Notes: generated from the letters alone by a model not told the origin. 24,023 bases of DNA from Pseudomonadota bacterium (GCA_023416135.1 JAEZIF010000377.1:1-24023); one strand, 5' to 3'; counted from the first letter of the stretch, positions 1-8,831 are shown. Numbers and translations are program-made.

Positions 1-885
1 CTGGCCTCGATCACCAGCCGCATCGAGCTCTATGCCACGGTCGCGGTGCTCACCATGCCGCCACCGCTCACGGCGCGCATGGCCATGACCATCGATTCGA
101 TCAGCCACGGCCGCTTCGGCGTCAATCTGGTGACCGGCTGGCAGAAGGCCGAGTACGACCAGATGGGCATCTGGCCGGGCGACGACCATTTCAAGCACCG
201 CTATGACTTGCTCGACGAGTACGCCACGGTGATGGAGGAGCTATGGTCGAAGGGCCAGAGCGACCTCAAGGGCAAGTTCTACACCATGAACGATTGCCGC
301 CTGGGGCCGCTGCCGTCGCGCCAGATCCCGTTGATCTGCGCCGGCACCAGCGACGCCGGGATGAAGTTCGCCGCCAGGCACTGCGCCTACAACTTCTGCA
401 GCGGCAACGGCGAGATGAACAATCCGCGCGACTGCGCCGACGCCGTGGCCCGGCTCACCGCCTGCACCGCCGAGGCGGGCACGAGCACCAAGGCGCTCGC
501 CCTTACCATGGTCATCGCCGACGAGACCGACGAGGCGGCGATGGCCAAGTGGGAGCACTACAAGGCCGGCACCGACCTCGACGCACTGGCCTGGAGCCGC
601 GCCCAGGCCGGCACCGACAAGTACGCCGCCGACAATTCCACGGCCGGTCGCATCCGCCGCCGCGAGCCATTGCCCAACAGCGGCTCGCGCCTGGTCGGCT
701 CCTACGCCACCGTGGCGCGCCTGCTCGACGAGATGGCGGAGATCGACGGCCTGGCCGGAGTCATGCTGACCTTCGACGATTTCGTGATCGGCGTGGAACA
801 GTTCGGCCAGCGCATCCAGCCGCTGATGAAGAGCCGCGCCAGGCTCGTGCACAAGCTCGCCCCCGAGCTCAACAGGGCGGCCTGA
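1..885 (+). CDS. RutA-like flavin-dependent monooxygenase (5'-truncated by window edge)
   Basis: This is the C-terminal 294 residues of a luciferase-like monooxygenase closely resembling the pyrimidine oxygenase RutA. The frame is open to base 1, so roughly 80 N-terminal residues lie outside. Motifs shared with RutA are YAT (Thr13 of the fragment), TIDSIS, GRFGVNLVTGWQK (Asn42), WPGDD, FTMNDCR-like, ICAG and ERIQPLM-like. Thr13 and Asn42 match the Thr and Asn that hold O2 beside the flavin in E. coli RutA (from memory of that family). The segment around residues 210-225 differs: RutA has a VNIN-G motif there, this protein has an Arg-rich RIRRRE stretch followed by NSGS. I infer a paralogue acting on another cyclic amide, imide or ureide. 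The ATPase gene follows after 1 base, so it belongs to the importer operon. Confidence 0.85.
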   Translation: MASITSRIELYATVAVLTMPPPLTARMAMTIDSISHGRFGVNLVTGWQKAEYDQMGIWPGDDHFKHRYDLLDEYATVMEELWSKGQSDLKGKFYTMNDCRLGPLPSRQIPLICAGTSDAGMKFAARHCAYNFCSGNGEMNNPRDCADAVARLTACTAEAGTSTKALALTMVIADETDEAAMAKWEHYKAGTDLDALAWSRAQAGTDKYAADNSTAGRIRRREPLPNSGSRLVGSYATVARLLDEMAEIDGLAGVMLTFDDFVIGVEQFGQRIQPLMKSRARLVHKLAPELNRAA

Positions 886-886
886 C

Positions 887-2011
887 ATGGACACGCTTGC
901 CACTGCTCCCCTGGAGGTGATGGCAAGGCCGCAGCTCGATCTCGAGCTGCGCGGCATCCGCAAGCGCTACGGCGATTTCACCGCCGTAGATGGCGTGTCG
1001 CTCGAGGTCGCCAAGGGCCAGTTCGTCTGCCTGCTGGGCCCATCGGGTTGCGGCAAGACCACGACGCTACGCTGCGTCGCCGGGCTCGAGGAACCGGACG
1101 AAGGCGGCATCCTGATCGGCGGCAAGGAAGTCACCGAAGACCCGCCCTGGCAACGCGACATCGCCATGATGTTCCAGGACTTCGCGTTGTTTCCCCATAT
1201 GACCGTGGCCAAGCAGGTGGGCTTCGGTCTCGAGATGCTGAAGAAGCCCAAGGCCGAGATTGGGAGACGCGTGCAGGAGGTGCTGAAGGCCTTCGAGATC
1301 GCGCCGCTTGCCGATCGCAAGCCCGGAAGCCTGTCGGGCGGCCAACGCCAGCGGGTGGCGCTTGCGCGTGCCATGATTACCGAGCCGCGCATCCTGCTGC
1401 TCGACGAGCCGATCGGCGCGCTCGACTACTCGCTGCGCGAGACGGTGATGCTGGAGCTGAAGATGCTGCAGCAGCGGACCGGAATCTCCTTCATCTGGGT
1501 GACGCACGACCAGAACGAGGCCTTCTCGCTCGGCGACCTGGTCGTGGTCATGAACCATGCGAAGATCGAGCAGCAGGGCACGGCCGAGGAAATCCTGCAG
1601 CGGCCCGCCACGGCCTTCGTCGCGGGTTTCGTGCAGGGCAACAACGTGTTCCGCGGCCGCGTCACCGGCGTTTCGCCCGAGGTGCTGATGGTCGAGACGA
1701 CGGCCGGCCGCTTCTGCACGCCGCGCCCGGCGGTCCGCACGCCGACGATTGGCGACGAGGTGTCGTTCTCGGTGCGCGCCGAGCAGCTCACCGACCAGCC
1801 GACCGAGCGCCATGCCAACCGCCTCTTGGTGCGCTGTACCGCCGTCGAATATTTCGGTGCCGTCCGCCGGCACGTCTTCGAGCGCAGCGACGGCGAGACT
1901 CTGAAGTACGACCAGTTCGGCGCCCACGCGGCCCGCATCCGGCCGGGCCAGGCGGTGGAACTCGGGTGGCCGATGGCGGAGACCGTGCTCCACATGGGGC
2001 CGACGGGATGA
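887..2011 (+). CDS. ABC transporter ATP-binding protein, spermidine/putrescine (PotA) type
   Basis: This 374-residue cytoplasmic ATPase would energise the importer encoded by the next three genes. It has Walker A GPSGCGKT (residues 51-58), a Q-loop in MMFQDFALFPHMT, the signature LSGGQRQRVALARAM, Walker B ILLLDEP with D-loop GALD, and the switch His in THDQNEA. A C-terminal TOBE-like region covers roughly residues 290-365, as usual in PotA/FbpC-type ATPases. The start ATG lies 1 base after the stop of the RutA-like gene, and its stop overlaps the permease start as ATGA, so the genes are translationally coupled. Substrate is not readable from the ATPase; the neighbouring RutA-like and hydantoinase-like genes suggest a nitrogenous organic compound rather than necessarily a polyamine. 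Confidence 0.93.
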   Translation: MDTLATAPLEVMARPQLDLELRGIRKRYGDFTAVDGVSLEVAKGQFVCLLGPSGCGKTTTLRCVAGLEEPDEGGILIGGKEVTEDPPWQRDIAMMFQDFALFPHMTVAKQVGFGLEMLKKPKAEIGRRVQEVLKAFEIAPLADRKPGSLSGGQRQRVALARAMITEPRILLLDEPIGALDYSLRETVMLELKMLQQRTGISFIWVTHDQNEAFSLGDLVVVMNHAKIEQQGTAEEILQRPATAFVAGFVQGNNVFRGRVTGVSPEVLMVETTAGRFCTPRPAVRTPTIGDEVSFSVRAEQLTDQPTERHANRLLVRCTAVEYFGAVRRHVFERSDGETLKYDQFGAHAARIRPGQAVELGWPMAETVLHMGPTG

Positions 2012-2875
2012 GCACCATCCGCGTCCGTTCGCCTGCGAGCTACTGGCTCGCCGTGCCGGCGGCAGCGTGGATGCTGGGTGTGGTCGTGGTGCCGATCGTG
2101 CTGCTGGTCTGGGTGTCGTTGTGGGGCGGCCGCGCCTTCTCGCCGGCAAGTCCGCTCACCTTCGACAACTACGCCCGATTCTTCGCCAACCAGACCTACC
2201 TGAAGCTCGCCGGCACCACTGTGCTGCACACCGCGACATTGATGATCGTCACCGGCGTGCTGGGCTACTGCATCGCCTACTTCCTGGCGATGAAGGTGAA
2301 AAGCCCGGGCTGGCGGCTGGCGCTGTTCCTCGCTTTTATCATCCCGTTCTGGACCTCGACGCTGATCCGCGCCATCGCCTGGGTGCCGTTCCTCGGCGTC
2401 AACGGCGTCATCAACCAGCTCCTGATCTCCACCGGCGCCACGCGCTCTCCGATCGAAGCATTCCTCTATTCCCACCGGCATCACCATGGCCCAGGTGTCG
2501 CTGTACACGATGATGGCCGCAGGCCCCGTCGTGTACATGCTGAGCTCGATCGCCCCGCAGCTGCGCGAGGCGGCGATGACGCTGAAGGCCACGCCCTTCA
2601 CGGTGTTCTGCCGCGTCACCTTTCCGCTCACCCTGCCGGGCGTGGTGATCGGCCAGGTGCTGGTCTTCCTCAACGTCATGTCCGACTTCGCCACTGTGGC
2701 CACGATCGGCGGCAACAAGCACGCACTGCTCTCGAACCTGGTGCTGCTGTTCTACGAAAGCTCGCAGATCCGCGCGGCCTCGGTGGTAGCGGTCCTGCTG
2801 ATGATCTGCATGCTGGTGGGCGTGGTCGTCGCTTTGCGCGTCGTCGACGTGCGGCGGCTGGGTGTCGAGCGATGA
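2008..2875 (+). pseudogene. ABC permease, PotB type, interrupted by a frameshift near 2473
   Basis: This is the first inner-membrane permease of the importer. Residues 1-155 read normally from ATG 2008, with several hydrophobic segments (LAVPAAAWMLGVVVVPIVLL, then FLAFIIPFWTSTLIRAIAW). After EAFLYS the frame loses all membrane character. The family sequence resumes in the next frame from about 2474 (TGITMAQVSLYTMMAAGPV) through the EAA loop LREAAMTLKATPF and RVTFPLTLPG to the stop at 2875. Dropping one C from the CCC at 2471-2473 restores a 288-residue protein of normal permease length. The uncorrected first frame has no stop and runs into the second permease, giving a false 564-residue fusion ending at 3702. 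A sequencing or assembly error is at least as likely as a real mutation, since everything around it is intact. Confidence 0.85.
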
Positions 2876-3702
2876 TCGGCTGGAAGGGCCGGTCGAGCCT
2901 CACGGCCTGGTGCCTGGGTACGGTCACCGTCGTCTTCCTGGCCTATCAGTGGCTTCCGATTTTCACGTTGGGGCTGCTGTCCTTCAGCGGTCCGACCGGC
3001 GGCACGACCTTCCCGATGAACGGCACGTCGCTGCACTGGTACCAGGAACTGTGGCGAGCCTCGGTCATGAACGACTTCAAGCCCCCGCTGTTGCGCTCGG
3101 TGCTGCTGGCGCTGGCCTGCTCGGCGACCACCATCGTGCTCTCGGTAGCCGCCGCGCAGGCCATGCGCGGTCAGTTCCGCGGCAACGGCTGGTTCTTCTA
3201 CCTGATGCTGCTCGGCATCATGGCGCCCGGCATCCTGGTGGGCTTCGGCTTCGCCATACTCATGCGCCTGATCGGGGTGGAGCTGTCGTGGGATACCACG
3301 ACCTTCCTGGTCCAGGTCTCGTGGACCCTGCCGTTCGGCTTCCTGACCATGCTCGCGGTGTTCAACCGATTCGACAAGCGGGTCGAGGAGGCGGCGCTGA
3401 CGCTCGGCGCGTCGCGGCTCGCCACGTTCCGGCGCGTGACCCTGCCGCTGGTTCTGCCGGGCGTGATCGGCGCGGGCCTGTTCGGCTTTTCGCTGAGCTA
3501 CGACGAGTACGCCCGCTCCATGTTCACGACCGGCCCCGACGCCACCCTGCCGCTTGCCGTCATGGCCCAGCTCGACCGCCAGCTCACGCCCGAGATCTAT
3601 GCCGTCGGTACGACGACGACCGTCTTCTCCCTGATCGCCGTCACGCTCTGCACTGTCGCCTTCTGGGCGATGCGGCGATCGACGTCGTTCAGGAAATCAT
3701 AA
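2872..3702 (+). CDS. ABC permease, PotC type
   Basis: This 276-residue second permease has about six hydrophobic segments, starting with LTAWCLGTVTVVFLAYQWLP and including FFYLMLLGIMAPGILVGFGF. The cytoplasmic EAA loop that docks to the ATPase is visible as EEAALTLGASRLATFRRVTL followed by PLVLPG. The start ATG overlaps the stop of the first permease (ATGA at 2872-2875), which fixes the start and argues for coupled translation. The order ATPase, permease, permease, binding protein is the pot operon order. It should form a heterodimeric channel with the preceding permease, so a true frameshift there would disable this protein as well. Confidence 0.92.
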   Translation: MIGWKGRSSLTAWCLGTVTVVFLAYQWLPIFTLGLLSFSGPTGGTTFPMNGTSLHWYQELWRASVMNDFKPPLLRSVLLALACSATTIVLSVAAAQAMRGQFRGNGWFFYLMLLGIMAPGILVGFGFAILMRLIGVELSWDTTTFLVQVSWTLPFGFLTMLAVFNRFDKRVEEAALTLGASRLATFRRVTLPLVLPGVIGAGLFGFSLSYDEYARSMFTTGPDATLPLAVMAQLDRQLTPEIYAVGTTTTVFSLIAVTLCTVAFWAMRRSTSFRKS

Positions 3703-3707
3703 GGAGG
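3701..3707 (+). promoter_or_regulatory. Strong Shine-Dalgarno AAGGAGG for the binding-protein gene
   Basis: AAGGAGG overlaps the TAA of the permease gene and sits 7 bases before ATG 3715. It is the best ribosome-binding site in this operon. That fits the need for more binding protein than permease, and it fixes the start of the downstream gene. Confidence 0.8.
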
Positions 3708-3714
3708 CCTCACC

Positions 3715-4857
3715 ATGCTGATCAAACGCCGTACCTTGCTGGCGGTCGCCGGCGCCTCGACGCTCGCCGCGCCGGCCATTGCCCAGGCCAAGCAGATCCA
3801 GCTCGCGGGTGCGTCCTACGACATGCGCGAGGCGATCCTGGGCGAGTTCGCCAAGCGCACCGGCATCACGCCGCGTCCCTTCGTCAATCCCTCGACCCAG
3901 GTCCGCATCGATCGGCTACGCACTGCGCCGGTCGACGTCGTGCTGACCGACGCGCCGTTCGCCGACTATGCCAACAGCGAGAAGCTGCTACAGCCCATCG
4001 ATACGTCGAAGCTGCCCAACTGGAACCTCTTGCATCCGCTCCTGAAGGACGGCCGCGCCACACCGACCGCGCCGCTGGGCTTCGGCGCCAACCCGGGCCG
4101 CATGATGTATGTCGACGAGGCGCGCACCAAGGTGTCGTTCGCGCCGATGTTCTTCCAGATGGATTCCATCGGCTACAACGCCTCTAAGATTCCCGCCGAG
4201 AACAACACGCTGTCCTGGGGTGAGCTGTTCAATCCCAAGTGGCGCGGCAAGGTCGCCATGTTCGGCATCGATTGGCTCGGCATGCTGAACGCCGCCATGG
4301 GCATGCGCGCGCTGGGCCTGCTGAACCCGGTCGACATCAGCAGCATGACCGAGAAGGAGGTCGACACCGTGGTCGCCTTTCTCAAGGAGAAGAAGAAGGA
4401 AGGCCATTTCCGCGCCATGTGGAAGGCCTATGGCGAGCTCGTGAACCTGATGGCCTCGCAGGAGGTGTGGATCGCCGATGCCTGGTGGCCGGTGGTCGTC
4501 GAGGTCGCGAGCAAGGGCATTCCCGTGCACTACGCCGTCGCCAAGGAAGGTTACAGGGCCTGGTGCAACGGCTACGCCATCTCGGCCGGGACCAAGAACC
4601 TCGACGCCTGCTACGAGTGGCTCAACTACTGGATGGAAGGCTATCCGGGCGCTCGCCAGTCGGAGATCGGCTACTTCTCGACCGTGAACAACTACGAGAA
4701 GTACCTCGATCCCAAGCTGGTGAAGGAGGTCTACGGTGGCGTCGGCCGCGACGGCGGCTCGCTCGCCGACCGCGCCGAGCGGGTGTTCGTCTGGAACACG
4801 CGACCGAAGAACCTCGAGTACTACACCGAGAAGTGGAACGAGTTCCTGGCAGCTTAG
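3715..4857 (+). CDS. Periplasmic substrate-binding protein, spermidine/putrescine (PotD) type
   Basis: This 380-residue extracellular solute-binding protein (family 1/PotD-like) should capture the ligand for the importer. The N-terminus has KRRTLLAVAGAS and a hydrophobic stretch ending in AIAQA; RRxLL resembles a Tat signal, although a Sec signal is also possible. Downstream are family features such as GWGELFNPKWRGKV-like text (SWGELFNPKWRGKVAMF here), EVWIADAWWP and KEGYRAWCNGYAIS. It shares a common plan with the binding protein at 22477-23781: GHFR, NLMAS, KEGYR, RDGG and a terminal KWNEF/RWNEF are visible in both, so the two are paralogues. The gene closes the operon, and hyuA ends on the other strand only 1 base away. 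The ligand is unknown. Confidence 0.9.
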   Translation: MLIKRRTLLAVAGASTLAAPAIAQAKQIQLAGASYDMREAILGEFAKRTGITPRPFVNPSTQVRIDRLRTAPVDVVLTDAPFADYANSEKLLQPIDTSKLPNWNLLHPLLKDGRATPTAPLGFGANPGRMMYVDEARTKVSFAPMFFQMDSIGYNASKIPAENNTLSWGELFNPKWRGKVAMFGIDWLGMLNAAMGMRALGLLNPVDISSMTEKEVDTVVAFLKEKKKEGHFRAMWKAYGELVNLMASQEVWIADAWWPVVVEVASKGIPVHYAVAKEGYRAWCNGYAISAGTKNLDACYEWLNYWMEGYPGARQSEIGYFSTVNNYEKYLDPKLVKEVYGGVGRDGGSLADRAERVFVWNTRPKNLEYYTEKWNEFLAA

Positions 4858-4858
4858 G

Positions 4859-6892
4859 TCAGGCCTGCGTCAGCAGGATCGCTCCGGAAGGGTGGACCTC
4901 GGCGGACCAGCCCGGCCGGACCAGCGTCGTGGCGTCGAGCTGGGTGACGATCGCCGGGCCCTCAAAGCGGTCGCCGGCTCCGAGCTTGGCGCGATCGTAA
5001 AGTGGCGCTTCGATCGTTCCCGAACCGAAATGGACCGTCTGCCGGCCGTGCGGCCTGGCGCCAGCGCCGGGCGGCAGGACCGGCCGCAGCGGTGCGGGCA
5101 TGCGGCCCGTCGCCTCGATCCGCAGCGTCACCAGCTCGATCGGCGAGTCGAGCTTGAACCCGTAGAGCGCCTGGTGCGCCGTGTCGAAGGCGGCCTCGAC
5201 GCCCGCGGCGTCGTCGATCCAGTCGACCAGGACCTCGCCACCCTGGCCGTGGTAGCGCATCAGGGCGACACGGACCTGGGTACGATCGGCGGGCGCCACC
5301 TTCTCCTTGGCGAGCCAGTCGTCGGCCTGCTGCGAGAGCTCGCCGTAGACCTGGCGCGCCACATCGATGTCGACCCTGCCTGTCCGCGGCAGGGTGCGGC
5401 TGAAATCGGCCTTCAGGTCGGCGGCCAGGAGTCCGTCGGCGCAGAGGACGCCGGGTGCGGTCGGCACCAGCACGCGGCGAATGCCCAGCAACTCGGCCAG
5501 GGCGCAGCCGTGGAGGGGCCCCGCGCCGCCGAACGGCACCAGCGTGAAGTCGCGTGGATCGTGGCCGCGCTCGACCGAGACGATGCGGAGCGCACCCATC
5601 ATGTTGTTGTCGAGGATGGCGAGCATGCCGCGCGCCGCCTCCTCGCGGCCGAGGCCGAGCGGGCGCGCCACGTTGCTGTCGACGGCGCGCGCTGCCGCCT
5701 CGGCGTCGAGCGCCATGCGGCCGCCGAGCAGGCGCGACGGCAGATGGCCCAGCACGACATGGGCGTCGGTCACCGTGGCCTGCGTGCCGCCGCGGCCGTA
5801 GGCGGCCGGGCCGGGATCGGCGCCGGCGCTTTGCGGGCCCACGGTCAGGGTGCCGTCGGCCACCTTGGCGAGCGAGCCGCCGCCTGCACCGATGGTCACC
5901 ATGTCGACCATGGGCAAGGGCAGGGGCCACTCGCCGACATGGCCGCTCTGGGTGAGCGCGATCTGCCCGTTCTTGATCAGGCAGATGTCGGCGCTGGTGC
6001 CGCCGATGTCGACGGTGATGATGTCCTTGATGCCGCACGCGGCGGCGACCTCGCGGGCGCCGACCACGCCCGCAGCAGGGCCCGACAAGGCCGTCAGGGC
6101 CGGCGCGCGGCGGATGGTGACGCCGCCGGCGACGCCGCCGTTAGACTGCATGTAGAGCAGCGGCGCCTCGACGTTCTCCTCGGCCAGCCGATCCTCCAGA
6201 CGCGACACGTAGGTCGCCACGCCCGGCATCACCAGCGCGTTCAATACCGTCGCCAGCGACCGCTCGTACTCGCGCACCACCGGCAACACGTCGGATGAGG
6301 CCGTCACCGCGACGCCGGGCAGCGCGGCGCGCAAGAGCTCAGCGACGCGCCGCTCGTGCACCGGGTTGGCGAAGGAGTGCAGCAGGCAGACCGCAACGGC
6401 CTCGACCTTCAGCGCACGGCAGGCCTCGGCGGTGGCCATCACGCTTGCTTCGTCCAAGGGCTCGACGACCGCGCCGCCGGCGCCGATGCGCTCCCTGACC
6501 TCGAGCACGCGCGAGGCCGGCACGGGACGCGGCGGCTTCACCCAGGCGAGGTAGTTGGCGCGTCGCGGGATGTCCTGCCGGCCGATTGCCAGCACATGGC
6601 GGAAACCGGCCGTCGTCACCAGGGCGGTGCGCGCGCCTTTTTCCTCGAGGATCATGTTCGTGGCGACGGTCGTGCCGTGCAGGACGCGACCCAGAGTCGG
6701 TGCGGCGCGGCCCGCATCTTCCAAAGCGAGCCGAACGCCGGCCAGGAAGGCTCGGCTGGGATCCGTCGGCACGCTCGGCGTCTTGGCGCGCCAGATCTGG
6801 CCACTCTTGGCGTCGTACAGGGCGATGTCTGTGAAGGTGCCGCCGATATCGACGGCGACGGCGAGCGAAGTATCAGCCAAGACTGTCGACAT
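4859..6892 (-). CDS. hyuA: Hydantoinase/oxoprolinase family protein, subunit A (HyuA-like)
   Basis: This 677-residue protein belongs to the ATP-dependent N-methylhydantoinase A/5-oxoprolinase family, cytoplasmic enzymes that open cyclic amides in complex with subunit B. Actin-like nucleotide-binding signatures are visible: VDIGGTFTDIALYD near the N-terminus, HGTTVATNMILEEKG, a second phosphate loop VDIGGTSADICLI, and IGAGGGSLAKV, followed by GPQSAGADPGPAAYGRGG and VPFGGAGPLHG. The length is typical for separate HyuA subunits. ATG 6892 lies inside the 3' end of hyuB (20-base overlap), so the two are co-translated. The substrate is uncertain because homologues act on N-methylhydantoin, 5-oxoproline, lactams or ketones. 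The RutA-like neighbour suggests a cyclic ureide or imide. Confidence 0.9.
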   Translation of the reverse strand: MSTVLADTSLAVAVDIGGTFTDIALYDAKSGQIWRAKTPSVPTDPSRAFLAGVRLALEDAGRAAPTLGRVLHGTTVATNMILEEKGARTALVTTAGFRHVLAIGRQDIPRRANYLAWVKPPRPVPASRVLEVRERIGAGGAVVEPLDEASVMATAEACRALKVEAVAVCLLHSFANPVHERRVAELLRAALPGVAVTASSDVLPVVREYERSLATVLNALVMPGVATYVSRLEDRLAEENVEAPLLYMQSNGGVAGGVTIRRAPALTALSGPAAGVVGAREVAAACGIKDIITVDIGGTSADICLIKNGQIALTQSGHVGEWPLPLPMVDMVTIGAGGGSLAKVADGTLTVGPQSAGADPGPAAYGRGGTQATVTDAHVVLGHLPSRLLGGRMALDAEAAARAVDSNVARPLGLGREEAARGMLAILDNNMMGALRIVSVERGHDPRDFTLVPFGGAGPLHGCALAELLGIRRVLVPTAPGVLCADGLLAADLKADFSRTLPRTGRVDIDVARQVYGELSQQADDWLAKEKVAPADRTQVRVALMRYHGQGGEVLVDWIDDAAGVEAAFDTAHQALYGFKLDSPIELVTLRIEATGRMPAPLRPVLPPGAGARPHGRQTVHFGSGTIEAPLYDRAKLGAGDRFEGPAIVTQLDATTLVRPGWSAEVHPSGAILLTQA

Positions 6893-8684
6893 AGGTGTGA
6901 CGGTGGAACGCTTTGGTTTCGGGGCGGTTGGTGCGCAGCTTGGAGGTCGCAGCCTTGTCGACCGCGCCGTCGACGAGGACGACTCCGTAAAGTCGCCGCG
7001 CGGCCTCCGGTGTCACGAAGCCGCCGGCCACGTCCTCGGCCACTGTCTCGGGCGGGCGATCGAAGGGATGGCCGTGGCCGCCGCCGCCGCCGGTCTCGAT
7101 GCGCAGGATGTCGCCGCGCTTCAGCACGTTGCCGTCCGACAACGGCGCCAGCACGCGCTCATGGTTGGTGCCGGGGTTGACCACGACGCGACCGGTGCCG
7201 CCTGCCATGCCGCCGTCGATGCCCCATGGCGGATTCTTGACGCTGTCGATGCGGACAGCGAGGACGGCTTCCTCGGCCTGGATATCGTACTCGCGGACGA
7301 TGCCGCAGCCGCCGCGATAGCGTCCGGCGCCGCAGGAATCGACCAGGATGCCGTAGGTGCGGAGCCGCACCGGATAGCCGGTCTCGAGGAATTCGACGGG
7401 ATAGTTCTCCTGGGCGACGAAATAGACCGCGTCGGTGCCATCGGCGAAGGGCCGCGCACCCCAGCCGACGCCGATGCCGTCGGACATCAGGAACGGTTCC
7501 AGCTCGCCCTTGTCGTTGCGGAAGGTGCCGCGCAGGAAGGAGATCACATAGGCCGAATGCGCGGCTGGCGCCTTGCCGCCCGCGACGTTTATGAGCCCGT
7601 TCACCGCGGCCAGGAAACGCATCAGCGTCAGGCCGCGCATGCCGAGCGGCGCGGGGAACTTGGGCCACAGCAGCGAGCCCTCACGCAGCCGAACCTCGTC
7701 GATCGCCTGCGGGCCGCCGGCGTTGCAGACCTGAGCCGGATCGCCGCCCAGATAAAACATGGAGAGCGCCGTTCCCGGCACGTCGGGATTGAGCAGCAGG
7801 TTCACCGGCCCCGGCGACTGATCGTCGGTCGCGGTGGCGTCGAAGATGAAGCGGTCCTCGCCATCGGGTCCGTGTTCGCGCGTCAGCGCCAGGCGCAGAT
7901 GGAACGGGCCGTTGCCATGGCCGTCGGAATCGATCGCGTCGGTGAAGCGGTGGGTGCCATAGTCGAAGGTCTCGGCAAGCTTCGTGCGCACCAGATTGCG
8001 CGTGCGCGCCACGAGCTGACGCAGGCCGTCGGCCAGCACGTCGGTGCCGAAGCGGCCCGCGATCTCTTCGATGCGCCGCACACCCAGCGTCGCGCTCGCC
8101 ATCAGCGCCCGCATGTCGCCCACGTTCTGTTCGGGGAAGCGCGAATTGCGGAAGAAGATCTTCAGCGCCATTTCGTTGGTGATGCCGGCGTCGATCAGCT
8201 TGGTCGGCGGGACGATGATGCCTTCCTGGAAGATGTCGGTGGTGTCCGGGCTGATCGAGCCGGCGCGCAGGCCACCGATGTCCGAGAAATGCGCCCAGCC
8301 CATGACGAAGCCGCAGCGCCGGCCGTCATGGAACACCGGCGCCAGCAGCACCTGGTCGCTGGAGTGCGAGATGGCGCCGCGCGAGCCGTAGCAGTCGTTG
8401 TACCAATAGAGGTCGCCCGGCCGCATGGTGTCGGGAGGGAAATCGCGGAACACCGGTCCGCAGATGTCGCCAAATACCGGCAGATTGGAACCCACCGCCA
8501 TGACGCCGTTGGCGTCGAACAGGGCAGTGTAGAAATCCTTCTTCTCGCGGATGAAGGCGGAGATGGCGGTGCGCTCGATCAGTGCCTCCATCTCGGCCTG
8601 TGCTGCGCGCACGGCGCCGCGCACGATCTCGAGCGTGACCGGGTCGCAGGCCGTCGGGGCGTTCTTCAGAGTGGCGTCGGGCAT
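6873..8684 (-). CDS. hyuB: Hydantoinase/oxoprolinase family protein, subunit B (HyuB-like)
   Basis: This 603-residue partner of HyuA belongs to the HyuB family. Recognisable text includes DPVTLEIVRGAV near the N-terminus, ERTAISAFIREKKDF, GDLYWYNDCYGSRGAISHSSD, the RYRGGCGIVREYD stretch, NPPWGIDGGMAGG and GGGGGHGHPFDRPPE. I chose ATG 8684 (MPDATLKN) because family similarity starts just after it. The frame is open to 8816, but those extra residues resemble no family member and overlap a candidate sigma-54 promoter. It is the first gene of a two-gene operon with hyuA. The Shine-Dalgarno sequence is weak. Confidence 0.9.
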   Translation of the reverse strand: MPDATLKNAPTACDPVTLEIVRGAVRAAQAEMEALIERTAISAFIREKKDFYTALFDANGVMAVGSNLPVFGDICGPVFRDFPPDTMRPGDLYWYNDCYGSRGAISHSSDQVLLAPVFHDGRRCGFVMGWAHFSDIGGLRAGSISPDTTDIFQEGIIVPPTKLIDAGITNEMALKIFFRNSRFPEQNVGDMRALMASATLGVRRIEEIAGRFGTDVLADGLRQLVARTRNLVRTKLAETFDYGTHRFTDAIDSDGHGNGPFHLRLALTREHGPDGEDRFIFDATATDDQSPGPVNLLLNPDVPGTALSMFYLGGDPAQVCNAGGPQAIDEVRLREGSLLWPKFPAPLGMRGLTLMRFLAAVNGLINVAGGKAPAAHSAYVISFLRGTFRNDKGELEPFLMSDGIGVGWGARPFADGTDAVYFVAQENYPVEFLETGYPVRLRTYGILVDSCGAGRYRGGCGIVREYDIQAEEAVLAVRIDSVKNPPWGIDGGMAGGTGRVVVNPGTNHERVLAPLSDGNVLKRGDILRIETGGGGGHGHPFDRPPETVAEDVAGGFVTPEAARRLYGVVLVDGAVDKAATSKLRTNRPETKAFHRHTYVDSLG

Positions 8685-8816
8685 GGGGGAATTGTGTCGG
8701 TCCAATGTTGTGGGCGCAAGGTACTCGTCCTTGCCACTGCGGAAGCCGATGTGTCCGGTCGATTGGCGTGCGTTTCCATCACACCGCGAAACCCGTAGGC
8801 GTTCCCCCGGCGACAC

Positions 8817-8831
8817 GCAAGGACCACGCCA
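8817..8831 (-). promoter_or_regulatory. Candidate sigma-54 (-24/-12) promoter for hyuBA
   Basis: On the minus strand the sequence reads TGGCGTG-GTCC-TTGC, against the sigma-54 consensus TGGCACG-N4-TTGC. The invariant GG and GC are present at the correct 10-base separation. A transcript would start near 8805 and give hyuB a leader of about 120 bases. The element lies in the 179-base gap between the end of the dpp-like operon and hyuB. I saw no convincing terminator in that gap, so read-through from the dpp-like operon is possible. Confidence 0.5.

Noticed and set aside
2465..2480. Programmed +1 frameshifting in the first permease
   Set aside because: I see no known slippery site or stimulatory structure, and permeases of this family are not known to need frameshifting. 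A base-call error in CCC or a simple mutation is more economical.
6555..8798. A long plus-strand open frame opposite hyuB
   Set aside because: It has low-complexity, Arg/Ala/Gly/His-rich translation typical of antisense frames in GC-rich DNA, while hyuB on the other strand is full length with clear family motifs.
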